A stretch of 64,000 bases of DNA from the NCBI RefSeq assembly GCF_932276165.1, contig NC_064005.1:5208001-5272000 (forward strand), in the 5' to 3' direction. This document shows positions 30,001-42,000 of this stretch, one piece after another; position 1 is the stretch's first letter; each line of letters begins with the position of its first letter. The notes under the pieces were generated by a model. That model searched no databases, was not told the origin of the DNA, and was given only the letters and a program-made list of their open reading frames with translations. This stretch comes from Plutella xylostella. Lineage: Eukaryota > Arthropoda > Insecta > Lepidoptera > Plutellidae. The translations under genes were made by a program, and so were the position numbers.

Positions 30001-33000
30001 CACCCACCTATTTAAGACTTTTACTCTAGAAATTAAAGCCACTATAAGCAACCTGCAAACTGATATGAGCACTAAACTATCTGAAATCAACCAACATATG
30101 AGCACCATAAGATGTGACCTGGACACGTTAAACTCAACGACTTCTGAGATAAAGGCTGAAATTAATTCTTTGCGAAATGATTGCATTAGTACGAAGAAAC
30201 GTGTCTCCGAACTTGAAGATAAGCAGCAGGCTATGTATGCATCAGTTACTGACATCCAATCTTCGGCACAGTTTTGTTCTGATCAACTGGATGACGTTCA
30301 GAAACGTCTGTCGTTATTAGAAAAGTCGAGTAGCAATGGATCGCAGGTAACAAATAAAATGATTTCTTTGGAAAGTAAAATAGAGTATATGGAACAACAG
30401 GCCCGGCAATGCAACATTGAACTGACTAACGTTCCTGAAAGGAGAGGGGAAAACCTGAATATTATTTTAGAAACAATCGGATCTAAGATTAATTACCCTA
30501 TTCAGCATAAGGAGATAATCTCGGTTCACAGAGTCCCGCAGGCTCAACAATCGGATCGCCCAAAGAATATTATAATAAAAATGCAAACTCGCACTCTACG
30601 AGACAATATATTAAGTGCATTTCGCGCCTCCAAAGGTCTAAAGACGGACGAACTCGGTATAGCGGGCCCTTCTAGAGCTGTCTACATGAACGAGCACCTA
30701 ACTCTTCAAAACAAACTATTATTTCGAGAGAGCCGCGAGAGGGCGCGCGCGCAAGGCTACAAATATGTCTGGATTAAGAATGGGTCGGTCCTTGTGCGTG
30801 AAGCGGACACAAGTCCAGCCTTCGCCATTAGTTGCCGCAACGACATCAACAAAATTCAACGCAAGGAAGCTCTATAGTGGTTTTTTACTTATATTTAATA
30901 ACTATAATAGTATATATCTTTATTTCCTCATCACTACACATTGTTTACAAAACAATTTTAGTTTGATGTTTATAATGCTTACATTTCTTAAATGTGAATT
31001 TAATATTAAAAAAATTAAAATAGTATTTATGTGTACAGAAATATTCCAATATTCGAACATGTATCCATACCTGTGTACGTCTTTCTTCTTAAGCCTCTCA
31101 CGTAGAAATAGCATAGGCATGCATGCTTTCTTTGCTCTCCCAAATAATAAGAAATTACTTTTTTATTCGTATATAAATGGCCACTAGCGACTTATCGGTC
31201 TATTATCAAAATTGTAAGGGTTTACGGACCAAACTAAACTCACTTTACATGAACATTCTGGCACACACATATGATATTATAATATTAACTGAAACTTGGC
31301 TTATTAACGATATATGTGACAGCGAATTCATTGATCAACGTTATACGGTGTATAGGTGCGATCGTGACAGAACTGCCACTAAGAAATTAGACGGTGGCGG
31401 AGTGCTCGTGGCCGTGCTAAAAGAATTAAGGACATCTGCGGTTACCCACACGAATAATTATTTATCACAATTTGTGGAACATGTTTTAATTAGTTTACCC
31501 AGTACCCTAAAATGTAAAAATCACATTATAAGTGCCGTGTACATACCACCTAAAACTAAAGAAGACATTTACGAAAGCTATTTAAAGTCTCTCCAAACAA
31601 TTATTAATGGCAATGATGTAGATTTATTTTACATTATTGGAGATTTTAATTTACCACATTTGGAATGGGTTCCTCACTCTAATACTAAAGGCTACACTTG
31701 TAACGGCACTACTTCTATTTGTGAACTGTTATCAAATTTTATGTCCCTTAATAATGCATTTCAATATAATTTTCTTAAAAATTCGGATAATAGAATACTG
31801 GATTTATTAATATCTAATATAATTTTAAATGAATCGTTACCAGCCTCCCCAGAACTTAGCAAAATTGACCCTTTACATCCACCATTTTACAATATAATCG
31901 CCCTTGATGTAGACAACAAGCCTATGAAGAAACGCGCAGTACCTAAATATAATTTTCATCGTGCAAAATTCGATCTTATTAACAGGGACCTAAATTTAAT
32001 AGATTGGCATGGGTTACTTGGCCAGGCATCAGCTGAAGACGCTTTAGATATATTTTATGATAAAATTTATGGTATAATAAAAACTCACACCCCCCTGAGC
32101 AAATCCAAGTCATCTCGGTTTCCTGTATGGTTTTCTCCTGCATTAATACACATATTTAATGATAAAAACAAAGCATGGATTAAGTGGAGGACATACGGAA
32201 ATCTCTGTGACTACCAAGCCTTCTCATTATATCGTAAACGATTTAAGTCTGAGTGCGACAAATGTTTCACTACCTATATTGAATCGGTGGAAAGTAGTAT
32301 CTCAACAAATGTCAAACATTTCTGGACCTATATAGCTAATCGTCGAAATAAGTCAGGTATACCTTCCACAATGAAATATGACGGCCATTCCTCAAATGAT
32401 CCTAATACTGTCTGTAATATGTTTTCAGATTATTTTCACTCTGTATACGAACCCTCGACAATTGATATAAATAAATGGTCTTTGCCTCCTTGCAGTAATA
32501 ATAACAATGTACTGATACATAATTTGCACTTTACCGAACATCGCGTTCTACTAGAGCTCAAGCGACTAGACCTTGTTAAAGGGGCCGGACCAGATGGATT
32601 ACCTCCTATTTTCTTAACTCGTGTCGCGGACAAAATATGTACACCGTTAAGTATTATCTTTAACAAATGCATAACGGAAGGAGTGTTTCCAACTGTGTGG
32701 AAGTTAGCTAATATAACACCTGTCCATAAAGGTGGTCATAAAAATGAAGTAGGTCAATACCGACCTATATCCATAATGTCCACCTTGTCGAAATTATTCG
32801 AACGACTGGTTCACGATGTAATATACCCTATCCTCCACAATGCACTAATTCAAGAGCAACACGGATTTGTCAGAAAGCGCTCCACGACAACAAATCTTAT
32901 TTTATTTGCTAATTACTTATTTGAACATATGGATAACAGGATACAGGTGGACGCTGTTTATACAGATTTCCGCAAGGCTTTCGACAAGGTGGACCACAGA

Positions 33001-36000
33001 CTTCTATTGGATAAAATCGCATACAATGGCATACGCGGAGACTTGCTTCGTTGGTTTGCGTCTTACATAACCAATAGACGTCAGAGAGTATTAATAAATG
33101 GGTTTCAGTCAAATACAATTGTAGTTACTTCAGGCGTCCCTCAGGGATCTATTCTAGGCCCCCTGTTGTTTATTCTTTTTATCAACGACATTAAACAATG
33201 CTTTTTGAACTCAAAATTTTTAATGTACGCAGATGATCTTAAGGCTTTCAAACCCATTTACAACATAAACGACAGTTATTTATTTCAGGAAGACTTAAAT
33301 CGTCTGAGCGTCTACTGCGATCAAAATAAACTTAAACTTAACTTAGACAAATGCAATTTTATAACTTTCTCAAAAAAAGTAACAAATATAAATTTTACCT
33401 ACTCTCTTTGCGGCGCGCCTCTGGAGAGAGTTGATTCGCTCAGAGACCTGGGTATACTATTTGATCGAAAACTACATTTAGATTTACACATTGAAAAGAT
33501 TGTTAATAAAGCTTATCAATTGTACGGGTTCATAATGCGTGCTTCTCACGACTTCCATCAACCCTCTACTTATCTTCATCTATATAAAAGCCTAATTAGA
33601 CCTCAACTGGAATACGCCGTGTGTGTTTGGAATCCGCTGTATATTAAATATAGGGAGATTATTGAAAGAGTGCAGAGAAAGTTTTTGCGTGCTATGCATT
33701 TTAGGTGCCACCGTGGTACTTTATCTTACAGTAGGCTTCTTGTAAAATATAAAATGCAAACATTGGAAGATAGACGTACCCTACTAGAGGCTATGACACT
33801 GTATGGTATATGCCACAATAAGTACGACTGTATGGACTTAACTAATAAACTCTGCTATGTAATACCACGAACAGTTCTCCGTCGGGAGGTTCGCGCCTAC
33901 CAACTATTCTCTACTTCACATAGTAAAACTAATGCAGGTAAGCGCGCACCTCTTTGTCGCATGGTAAATAATTACAACAATATTTTTATAAATATTGACA
34001 TATTTCACCAGTCCATATCTTCATTTAAAAGAAATGTTATCGATACATTATCATAGTCTCAGGTTTCTTTGAATATTAAGTATATCTATATTAAGTATAG
34101 TAACTATTGTTTTTTTTTTTGTCATCGCTAATTTAATTGATTTAATTTTATATAACCTCTCAACTTGACACCTCTTTATTTTATAATTCTGTGGATGACG
34201 CTGTGGGCTGTACATTTATATTTCTTTTTTACTTATGTTATTTATAAGATTTTCAATGTATGGCTGTTTGTCTTCCCTAATAAATAAAAATAAATAAATA
34301 AATAAAATAAAATTGTGCCCCAGTAGTGCGGACGTGATGGGTCGCGATGAAACAGCTACCAGAGGACCTTTGTACACAATATAACGCTATTGTGGCAATA
34401 TGTTTTCTATTGCATGAATATAAAGTAATTGTATTGTATGTAATTAAGTACTGTACTTAAATTTGGTTCTCAGTAAGATAGATTAGGGTTAGTGGGTCAT
34501 TCTGTTATATTGTCTGTGGGGGTGTAAGACCTGGCTCTCTTAAGTGGAACCTTTGTGCATATCTCGAAGGTCTAAACTGCCTTCCTAAGCTTTGACAATT
34601 TCCCACCACGCTGGTCCACTGCGGATTGGTGGGTTCACATATCTAGATGTGCTTAATCTAGATATTGGGGTTTCCTCACGATGTTTTCTTTCACATGCAA
34701 CATGATTATCCCCGAATTTAATTCTACAAAAATAAACAACGTATAGCATACATAATATTATCTTTTATTTATAATAAAAACTACTATTAATAATTCAACG
34801 TATGGTATAATTAAATGAGACATTTTCTGACATTCTCTATTAACAGGATGGTTGTGGTTTTCAACCTTTTCCACAATCTTCAGTCTCGAGCCATCATTGT
34901 TCAAAGCCAACTTTAGCATCATGGGGCAGTTGTCCTTATAAGTCGTCGTATGCCGTATGCCTCTGCCTTTCGACTTAAAAGCCCGGCCTCCCATTTTACA
35001 TGCATACGTCAGACTATAGTATTTCAGATCTTCGTTGCATGATGCTAATTTCTTTGGGCACACGGCTTTGGACTTTTCAATAGTTTTCGCAGTCCTCTTC
35101 CACAACTGGACACAATTTATTCTTTCGTAATTTGTAATAAACGTGTCCAGTTCTTCAAGCGACTCAAATTCCATTCTTTGAAATAAATTCAAATTTTTTC
35201 AACAAAAAACAACACCTTTGTTTACAATGACCGCTATTATAACCTTAAAAGTAGAAAGAGCAACTTGTGTCATGTTCATGTCATATACTTAACTACAATA
35301 CAAATTTAACTTTATTGTGTTGCAATATGGAGCATATTTGAGTGGTTCGTTGACTAGCGAAGGCTGTTTACGCGCCTAGTCACAACCTAGCGAGCCCAGT
35401 GTGGAGATGCTTTGGCACGACTAGTTACAACCTAGCGAGCCCAGTGTGGAGATGCTTTGGCACGACTAGCCACAACCTAGACACTTCGATATCTGTAATG
35501 GGAATTCCAGCGCTTTATCAAAATCAAACCCACAGCCGTTCGGTCATTATTTGTACAAAGAAATTAGGTATGGTATTTTTCAAATAAAAAAACCACTCTA
35601 CGGCTAAGTCCACCATAAAAGATAGTCTATTAAGTAACGTACCAATCTCCCCATGCTCATCATACAGCGCGGCCAACTTCGGCTTGGTGTCGGCCAGGAA
35701 CTGCGCCAGCCGCGGCGCCGGCCCGGCAGACCCGCCCGGGAACGACAGCTCCGTGTCGAATATCGTCATTAGGAGGCTAAGGACAAGGTTGGGGTTTTGT
35801 TAATCTGTCAGCTACAGAAAGAGCGATATGACGTGAGAAATAATATATTTTTTACTGCGTATGATTTCACAGTAAAGAAGGCGTTCATGATAATCAAATA
35901 GCGATGTTGAAAAACCTTAACGATAACCGAAGGGGTACAACTAGAAGGTTCTAGAAGTGATTTACTACCAAGAGATTGAGTCGCCAGCTAACTATAAGCT

Positions 36001-39000
36001 ATGTAGACCACTATTCATTGGGGCTTATCTCCAGTAGTGACCGAGAATTTATTAACTATCATAATTAATAACACAGTACGGTTAGCGTGCGGCCAGAAGA
36101 CGTTTTACTGGTCACACACATTCTTTTAAATAACTAACCTGCCAATGCTCTCGCGTACGTTCTGGTACGGGTGCTGTATGAAGCGGGCCTCCTCCAGTTG
36201 TCTCAGTATTTGTGCTGCTAAAGGAGCCGTCCGCCAAGTCAGCGACCCTAGCGCGCCCTGGGGAAAGAAACAATAAAATTTGACTTCTAAATGATATAAG
36301 ATAGGAATATCACAACAGGTTATGTTTTTTTAGATCGGTTAAGGTGAGGCTCAATTGGTCCTTTGCGCTGCGTTGCGTTGCGTCGTCACAAAGGAGGTCA
36401 TAAACAATATATGGCAGTGACAACGCAACGCACTAATAGGGTCTCGCCCTTAGTTGTATGGACTTTTTACAGCACACCTCTCCTTTGAAAAGGTCGAGCA
36501 TATTTGCGCGCACTTTTTTGTTATGCATATTTTTCTATATTTACTGTATTCACAACTCAATATTCTCACCTGTAGCGCATAAAGCCTCGCCTGCACCGCA
36601 AACGACGTGGTCTGGTCGGGATTGACATCATTCTCCTTTGTAGGTTGCGGCGCGCACGACTCCACTAGTGAAGATATCACGACGGCGCTGCGGTTCGGGT
36701 CTAGGTTCTCTACGGCCGACGCTATGCAGGTGCCCCAGTCTTCCATCGTTTCGGGGGTTACGGCTGCTAAGCCTGGGGAGAGTGGAGAAATGTGTCAAGG
36801 AGTGTATATTATGTATACTTAGTTTTACTCTGGTTTATACAAACCCGTGTGGCTATTGTACTTAATTTGCATAGACTCACGTTGACCATGGGCCATGACT
36901 CGACCAATTATAGCCGACAGCAGTATAAAGGTAGCTGGTAGTAGTAGGAATTAGGATGAAGGCCGAAACCAGAATGTTGTGGTGCTCTAAGGAGCGGTCC
37001 ATATCCAGCAGTGATCGCTATTTTTTCCTCTTTATTCTCAGAGAGTGAGAATGAAAATGACACTCACCAGCCTGCAAAACATCCGTAGCTTTCACCAGAC
37101 ACTCCTGTGCTTGAGCCCTTGGCCAGTACCGCGGGGCCCTTATAGCCGCCGCCGCCACCTCCGCCGCGAACCTCTGCGACGCCTCCTGACTGTCTATTAC
37201 TGCCCTAAACTTACGCTGTCTCAGCCGTCACTTTTAGCACTTTTTCATGATAATAATTAAGAAGTACAAACACTCACCAGCCTGCAACACATCCGTAGCT
37301 TTCACCAGACACTCCTGCGCTTGCGCACGCGGCCAGTACCGCGGGGCCCGTATAGCCGCCGCCGCCACCTCCGCCGCGAACCTCTGCGAAGCTTCTTGGC
37401 TGTCAGCCGCTCGGGGGAGAGCGAGCGAGAGGAACGTGTTGGTGACTCGCTCGCCGTACGAACGGAATAGCAGCTGTTGGGAAATGTTGTTCATATTAGT
37501 AAAATTAGGGTTTGCCCTTGGGCTTCGATTGGCTAAAAAGGGATACCCGTCGGAATAGCGGGTTAAAATTAGATTCCAAGTAACAGAGTTCTCAATTGTT
37601 TTAAGATTTTCAAAACAGTTCAGATTTTCTGGCGTTTTGCACTTAGCGACAAAGCGAGAACTTAATGGTATTTTTATTATGTATAGCTGTCCCCGGGCAC
37701 TTCGCTTCGCCTTAAAAAGTTTTCCCGTGGGAATTCCGGGATAAAAAGTAGCCTATGTTCTTTCCCAGGGTCTAGACCATATGTATACCAAGTTTCATTC
37801 AAATCCGTTCAGTGGTTTTGGCGTGAAAGAGTAACAGACAGACAGACAGAAAGACAGACACAGTTACTTTCGCATTTATAATATTAGTTAGGATAAGTTT
37901 ATGGTCGAGCATTGAAAACGTATTGGCTGGTAAAGGTAACATAAGAATAAGAAAAATAGCACTCTCAAAATGACTCACCCTAAACATAGCGAAGCGGCTG
38001 CCGCTAAACTTATCCTTGCCCTTTTTCTCCTCGACAGTCAGAAAGGCAACCAGCCTGTTTATGTTGGCCTCGTTAGTGAAGAACTCGAAGATATGGCGCT
38101 CTCCTTCCTCCATGGAGGTTACGTCGCGATCTAGAGGGACTTGCTGGCTGGCTGGTGCTGCCACCTGGCGGGAGAAAAGAGGTTTTACTGTGAGGTATGG
38201 GAAGGAAAACACAGTGTATACAAGTTTAAAGCTGGTATATTTATTTCATGATTGATAATAAAAAAATTAACGACTTTTTAATTTCATGTACGGTACATAC
38301 TTTTGTACCTTGTCAAACTAACAAACCGTCATTGTTTGCTTACCAAGTTACCCGATCGTCTATACTACGCTCTATTATAAAGTAACAATAGACTAACACA
38401 AAACTTACCTCAAGTTTTTCAGGCCAGGCGTAGAATCCCACGGATGAATTCCGGAGCCACGGCTTGTCCCAGTCTTCGTCTGTCTTCGGCACTCGAGATT
38501 CGTCCCAAATCACCCATTCCAAGTCTTTCCTGTATCCTGCAGACGAAATATTAAGTCCTCTAAGATTAGTTGTGCCATTAAAAATGGTAACCTACAATGG
38601 GGTCTGGTATTTAAGTAGGAGGTGACAGTGATAAAGCGAGACAGCTTGACTCCGTTTTAGTCCCAATTCTGTACTGCTTATCCGTAAGTTACCGTTACAT
38701 TTGATAGGTTTCTTTTGTTCCAATAGATTTACCTAGTTAAATTAGGTAATTAGGCAAGCTAGCAATTGCTTTTCAAACTATAAAAGCTAACATAAAAAGC
38801 AAAACAAACCTGGCACAAAAGTCCCCGGCTTCGGAACACCAGCCGCTTCATACGGATCAATCGTGATCTTCTTCACTTTATGCTTCCTCTGCTTGAGTGC
38901 GAAGTGCGTCAGTCTAATAGCCGTACGTCTGACTGCTATGTCGTCGTGGATGAGACAGTTGACTATCAATCGGACTGCGCTGGGCGGGTATGGGGTTTGT

Positions 39001-42000
39001 AGGCTCGGGCAGTAGGTTAGCATCTGCATTATTAGCTCCAGTCGGCGCCAGGGACTGTGGTAAATAGATGGCGGTTTATGGTGGAGAAATTATGCAGGTA
39101 TGAAATATTGACAGGCATTTTTTTTTATAGCGCTGTTTACCCTCGTATTTTAAATCGCATATAAAACATATAGCACATAGCATCGCAATAGCAATCGCAT
39201 ATAGCACAGAAAACATAATTTAGTACGTTATATTTCGGTGAGCCTCGCGCTATAAAAAAATTAGGGCGCGCTTAGCCTTAGAGCAAGTTTATTAATAGCC
39301 TATACAAACAAACTCACTATCAAATCTTTCCTCCTTATAATATGAGTTTAGATAAAGATGACCAATAACTCACATATTAGGAGCCTCAGCAATCCGCACC
39401 ATCTCCTCAAGCAGAGCATTGTACGTAGCCACATTCCTATCGGAAGTCGCTCGCTCGGTCTCCACCGCCTTGCTCAAATGCTCCACGAAGGTTTTGTCTT
39501 GTTTCTGCTCTGTGGTCAGGAAGTACTCTGCGGCGTCTACGCAAGATTGCGGGACTGTCAGTTCTGTGTTCACGTTGGGGAACTGACGGTGAAGCGTCTC
39601 GCTGAACGCTTGTTCTAGTCTGTAGGATGTAAATTTTAAGGTTATTGAAATATTGTACCCCTTTAGAAAGATTTGAGATTCTTAACAGTTTTTCCGCGCA
39701 CCTAGCGCCATCCATGAGTGGCGACCAGAATGAAATGTTTGCAAATACTTTCTATTTGCAATACAAATGACTATAATGTCGTAATACCGGAAAACCTAAA
39801 CAAAAGCGAAAAAATCCTTTGAATAGAATCAAAACTCACCTCATAATACTCGGTTTCTCGCTGAGCGGCGCCGTCAAAATGGCCGGCCACAGTACCCTTA
39901 GTACCTCCCAGTCCTGCTTGGCCACCAACGGGCCAACCCTTGGGCCCAACATTATGTACAAAGCGCCCTTATGTCTCGCATGCCATTCTTCGCCCGTTCC
40001 GCCAGTGGCCAATAAAGCTTTTAGTTGGGGTAACAGAGCTCTGAATGAATACGCGTGGTGGGATATCATCCAGTATAGACGCACTTGAGCTAGGATGCGA
40101 ACCTGAAAGATAGTAGTAGATACTTTTTAGTATTATTTTTTATCAGGATGCCGGTGGTAGCTTATTGCAGATGTTCTTGTATGGTACTAATGCTTCCTTA
40201 TTTTTGGTTGAATCGCTAGTCAATTAGAAAAGATATGGTAAATTTACAAAAACAACGTTGTTTCAATATGACACTTTAAATCCCGTTGCAGGTGGAATTA
40301 GTGTATTATGGTAAAGACGATAAATTCTCTCCTAATCATGCTCCTCATCTATTCGATAGTAAATGGAACATGTTTAGACGAACGCCATTTTTATAAAGCT
40401 ACGTATTAACTACCGTACCAATCTATACTTACAGAAGTATACGTATTAATCGACAGCTGAAACAGCGAGTTCATGATCGACAGCCCAGTCGGCCCAATGC
40501 CCGCGTCATTCTGCAGATCAATCCTCGCTTCGTCTTGCAACCTTACGGCGTCTGCCAATAAGGTCCTAATTCGCCCGCCGCCAGGAGGCCCGCCCTTCCC
40601 GTCTAAGGCGCGTACTAATGCTTTCTTATTTTTGGTTGAATCGGTACTCAATTTGAAAAGATATGATAAATTTACAGAAACAACGTTGTTTCAATATGAC
40701 ACTTTAAATCCCGTTGGAGGTGGAATTAGTGTATTATGGTAAATACGATAAATTCTCTCCTTATCATGCTCCTCATCTATTCTATAGTAAATGCAACATG
40801 TTTAGACGGGCACCATTTTGGTAACGCTACGTATTAACTACCGTACCAATCTATACTTACAGAAGTATACGTATTAATCGACAGCTGAAACAGCGAGTTC
40901 ATGATCGACAGCCCAGTCGGCCCAATACCCGCATCATTCTGCAGATCAATCCGCGCTTCATCTTGCAACCTTACAGCATCAGCCAATAAGGTCCTAATTC
41001 GCCCGCCGCCAGGAGGCCCGCCCTTCCCGTCTAGGGCTCGCTCTAGGGCGGCGTAGGAGCGCATTCTGGCTTCCATGCCGGGGCCGCTGCGACAGGGACG
41101 GATGCCGCTTACTCGCTCCCACACCTAGGGAAGAAGAGGGGTATTAATGATGAGTAATAGTCACTTGATATTTCATAGCACGCAAAAATATCGAATCTTG
41201 TGATCAATAGTTTACAGTTTATTTGTCGGGTTTTATATATTTGTATTGAAGTTGAGCATCACTTATACACAAGTATAACCGGTTTGTTTTGAAACAAGTG
41301 AGGAAATTGTGCAGTTGGTTGTTTTTCATTCTTATTCGATTCGACACTTAAAAATCTGCTGGAAACTTTTGGTACATCGCACTGAAATCATCAATAATAA
41401 TGAATGTAGGTATTAAACCTGTATAAGCATCTAAACCTCCTTAGTATCGTCATCCTTGGCGGCATCCACACATTGACCCGCATATTGTCTCACTCTAGCG
41501 TGAGGCGGCGATGAAACTAACCTGTATCAGCATCTCCAGTCCCTTAGTATCGTCTGCCTTGGCGGCGTCCAGCATCCTGTCCTGCACGCGCAGCAGCAGG
41601 CGCGCGAGCGACACGCGCACGCTGTCTCCCTCTAGCGTGAGGTGGTGGCGCACGCCGGAAGCGAGAGGGAAGGTGGTGGCTGGTACTAGGGATTCCACGC
41701 TGGAATGTTTATGGGATATGATGATAGTAAATTATAATCAGAAAGGACCCTGCATCGTACCACTCTCTAGCTCTCTCTCATTGAAAAACTGAGACGTTTT
41801 CAAGAGGCGTCGCCGTATCATGTTTATGTGTGGGAGCCTTGACTCACATAATTAATTAATTAACATAGTTTTAATACATCAGCAGTAGGTATATGGTTGT
41901 TGTCATGGCATGATCGTCTGAGTCTTGGAAAGTTAGAAACTACGAGGGCAATAGGCTATTATTTATGGTGCTATCGGCACCTCTTTTACTACTATTAAAA

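Larger units (their letters stand above)
29906..34311 (+). mobile_element. Two-ORF non-LTR retrotransposon inside the Mutator-like element
   Basis: About 4.4 kb: ORF1 (to 30877), a 299-base spacer, ORF2 (31177-34056), a 255-base 3'UTR, and a TAAA-rich microsatellite end (about 34281-34311). The left limit coincides with the inner edge of the host element's inverted repeat. Its own target duplication could not be established. The coding part is unbroken, so the insertion is probably recent. Confidence 0.8.
29595..35488. mobile_element. 5.9-kb Mutator-like composite transposon with 10-bp target duplication
   Basis: Inverted repeats 29595-29905 and 35255-35488, outermost word CTAGGTTGTGGCTAGTCG. 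A 10-bp direct repeat ATATCTGTAA lies just outside (29585-29594 and 35489-35498); this size is typical of Mutator-like elements. Each arm contains a 45-bp tandem unit (containing CGTGCCAAAGCATCTCCACA): three copies at the left (29646-29780) and two at the right. Inside are a LINE and a transposase fragment. It sits in PSME4 intron 19. Confidence 0.85.

Noticed and set aside
40406..40611. Calling unit 1 of the 428-bp duplication a normal PSME4 exon
   Set aside because: It has no acceptor that preserves the phase-0 frame required between exons 9 and 11; exon 10 at 41124-40861 already supplies this sequence.
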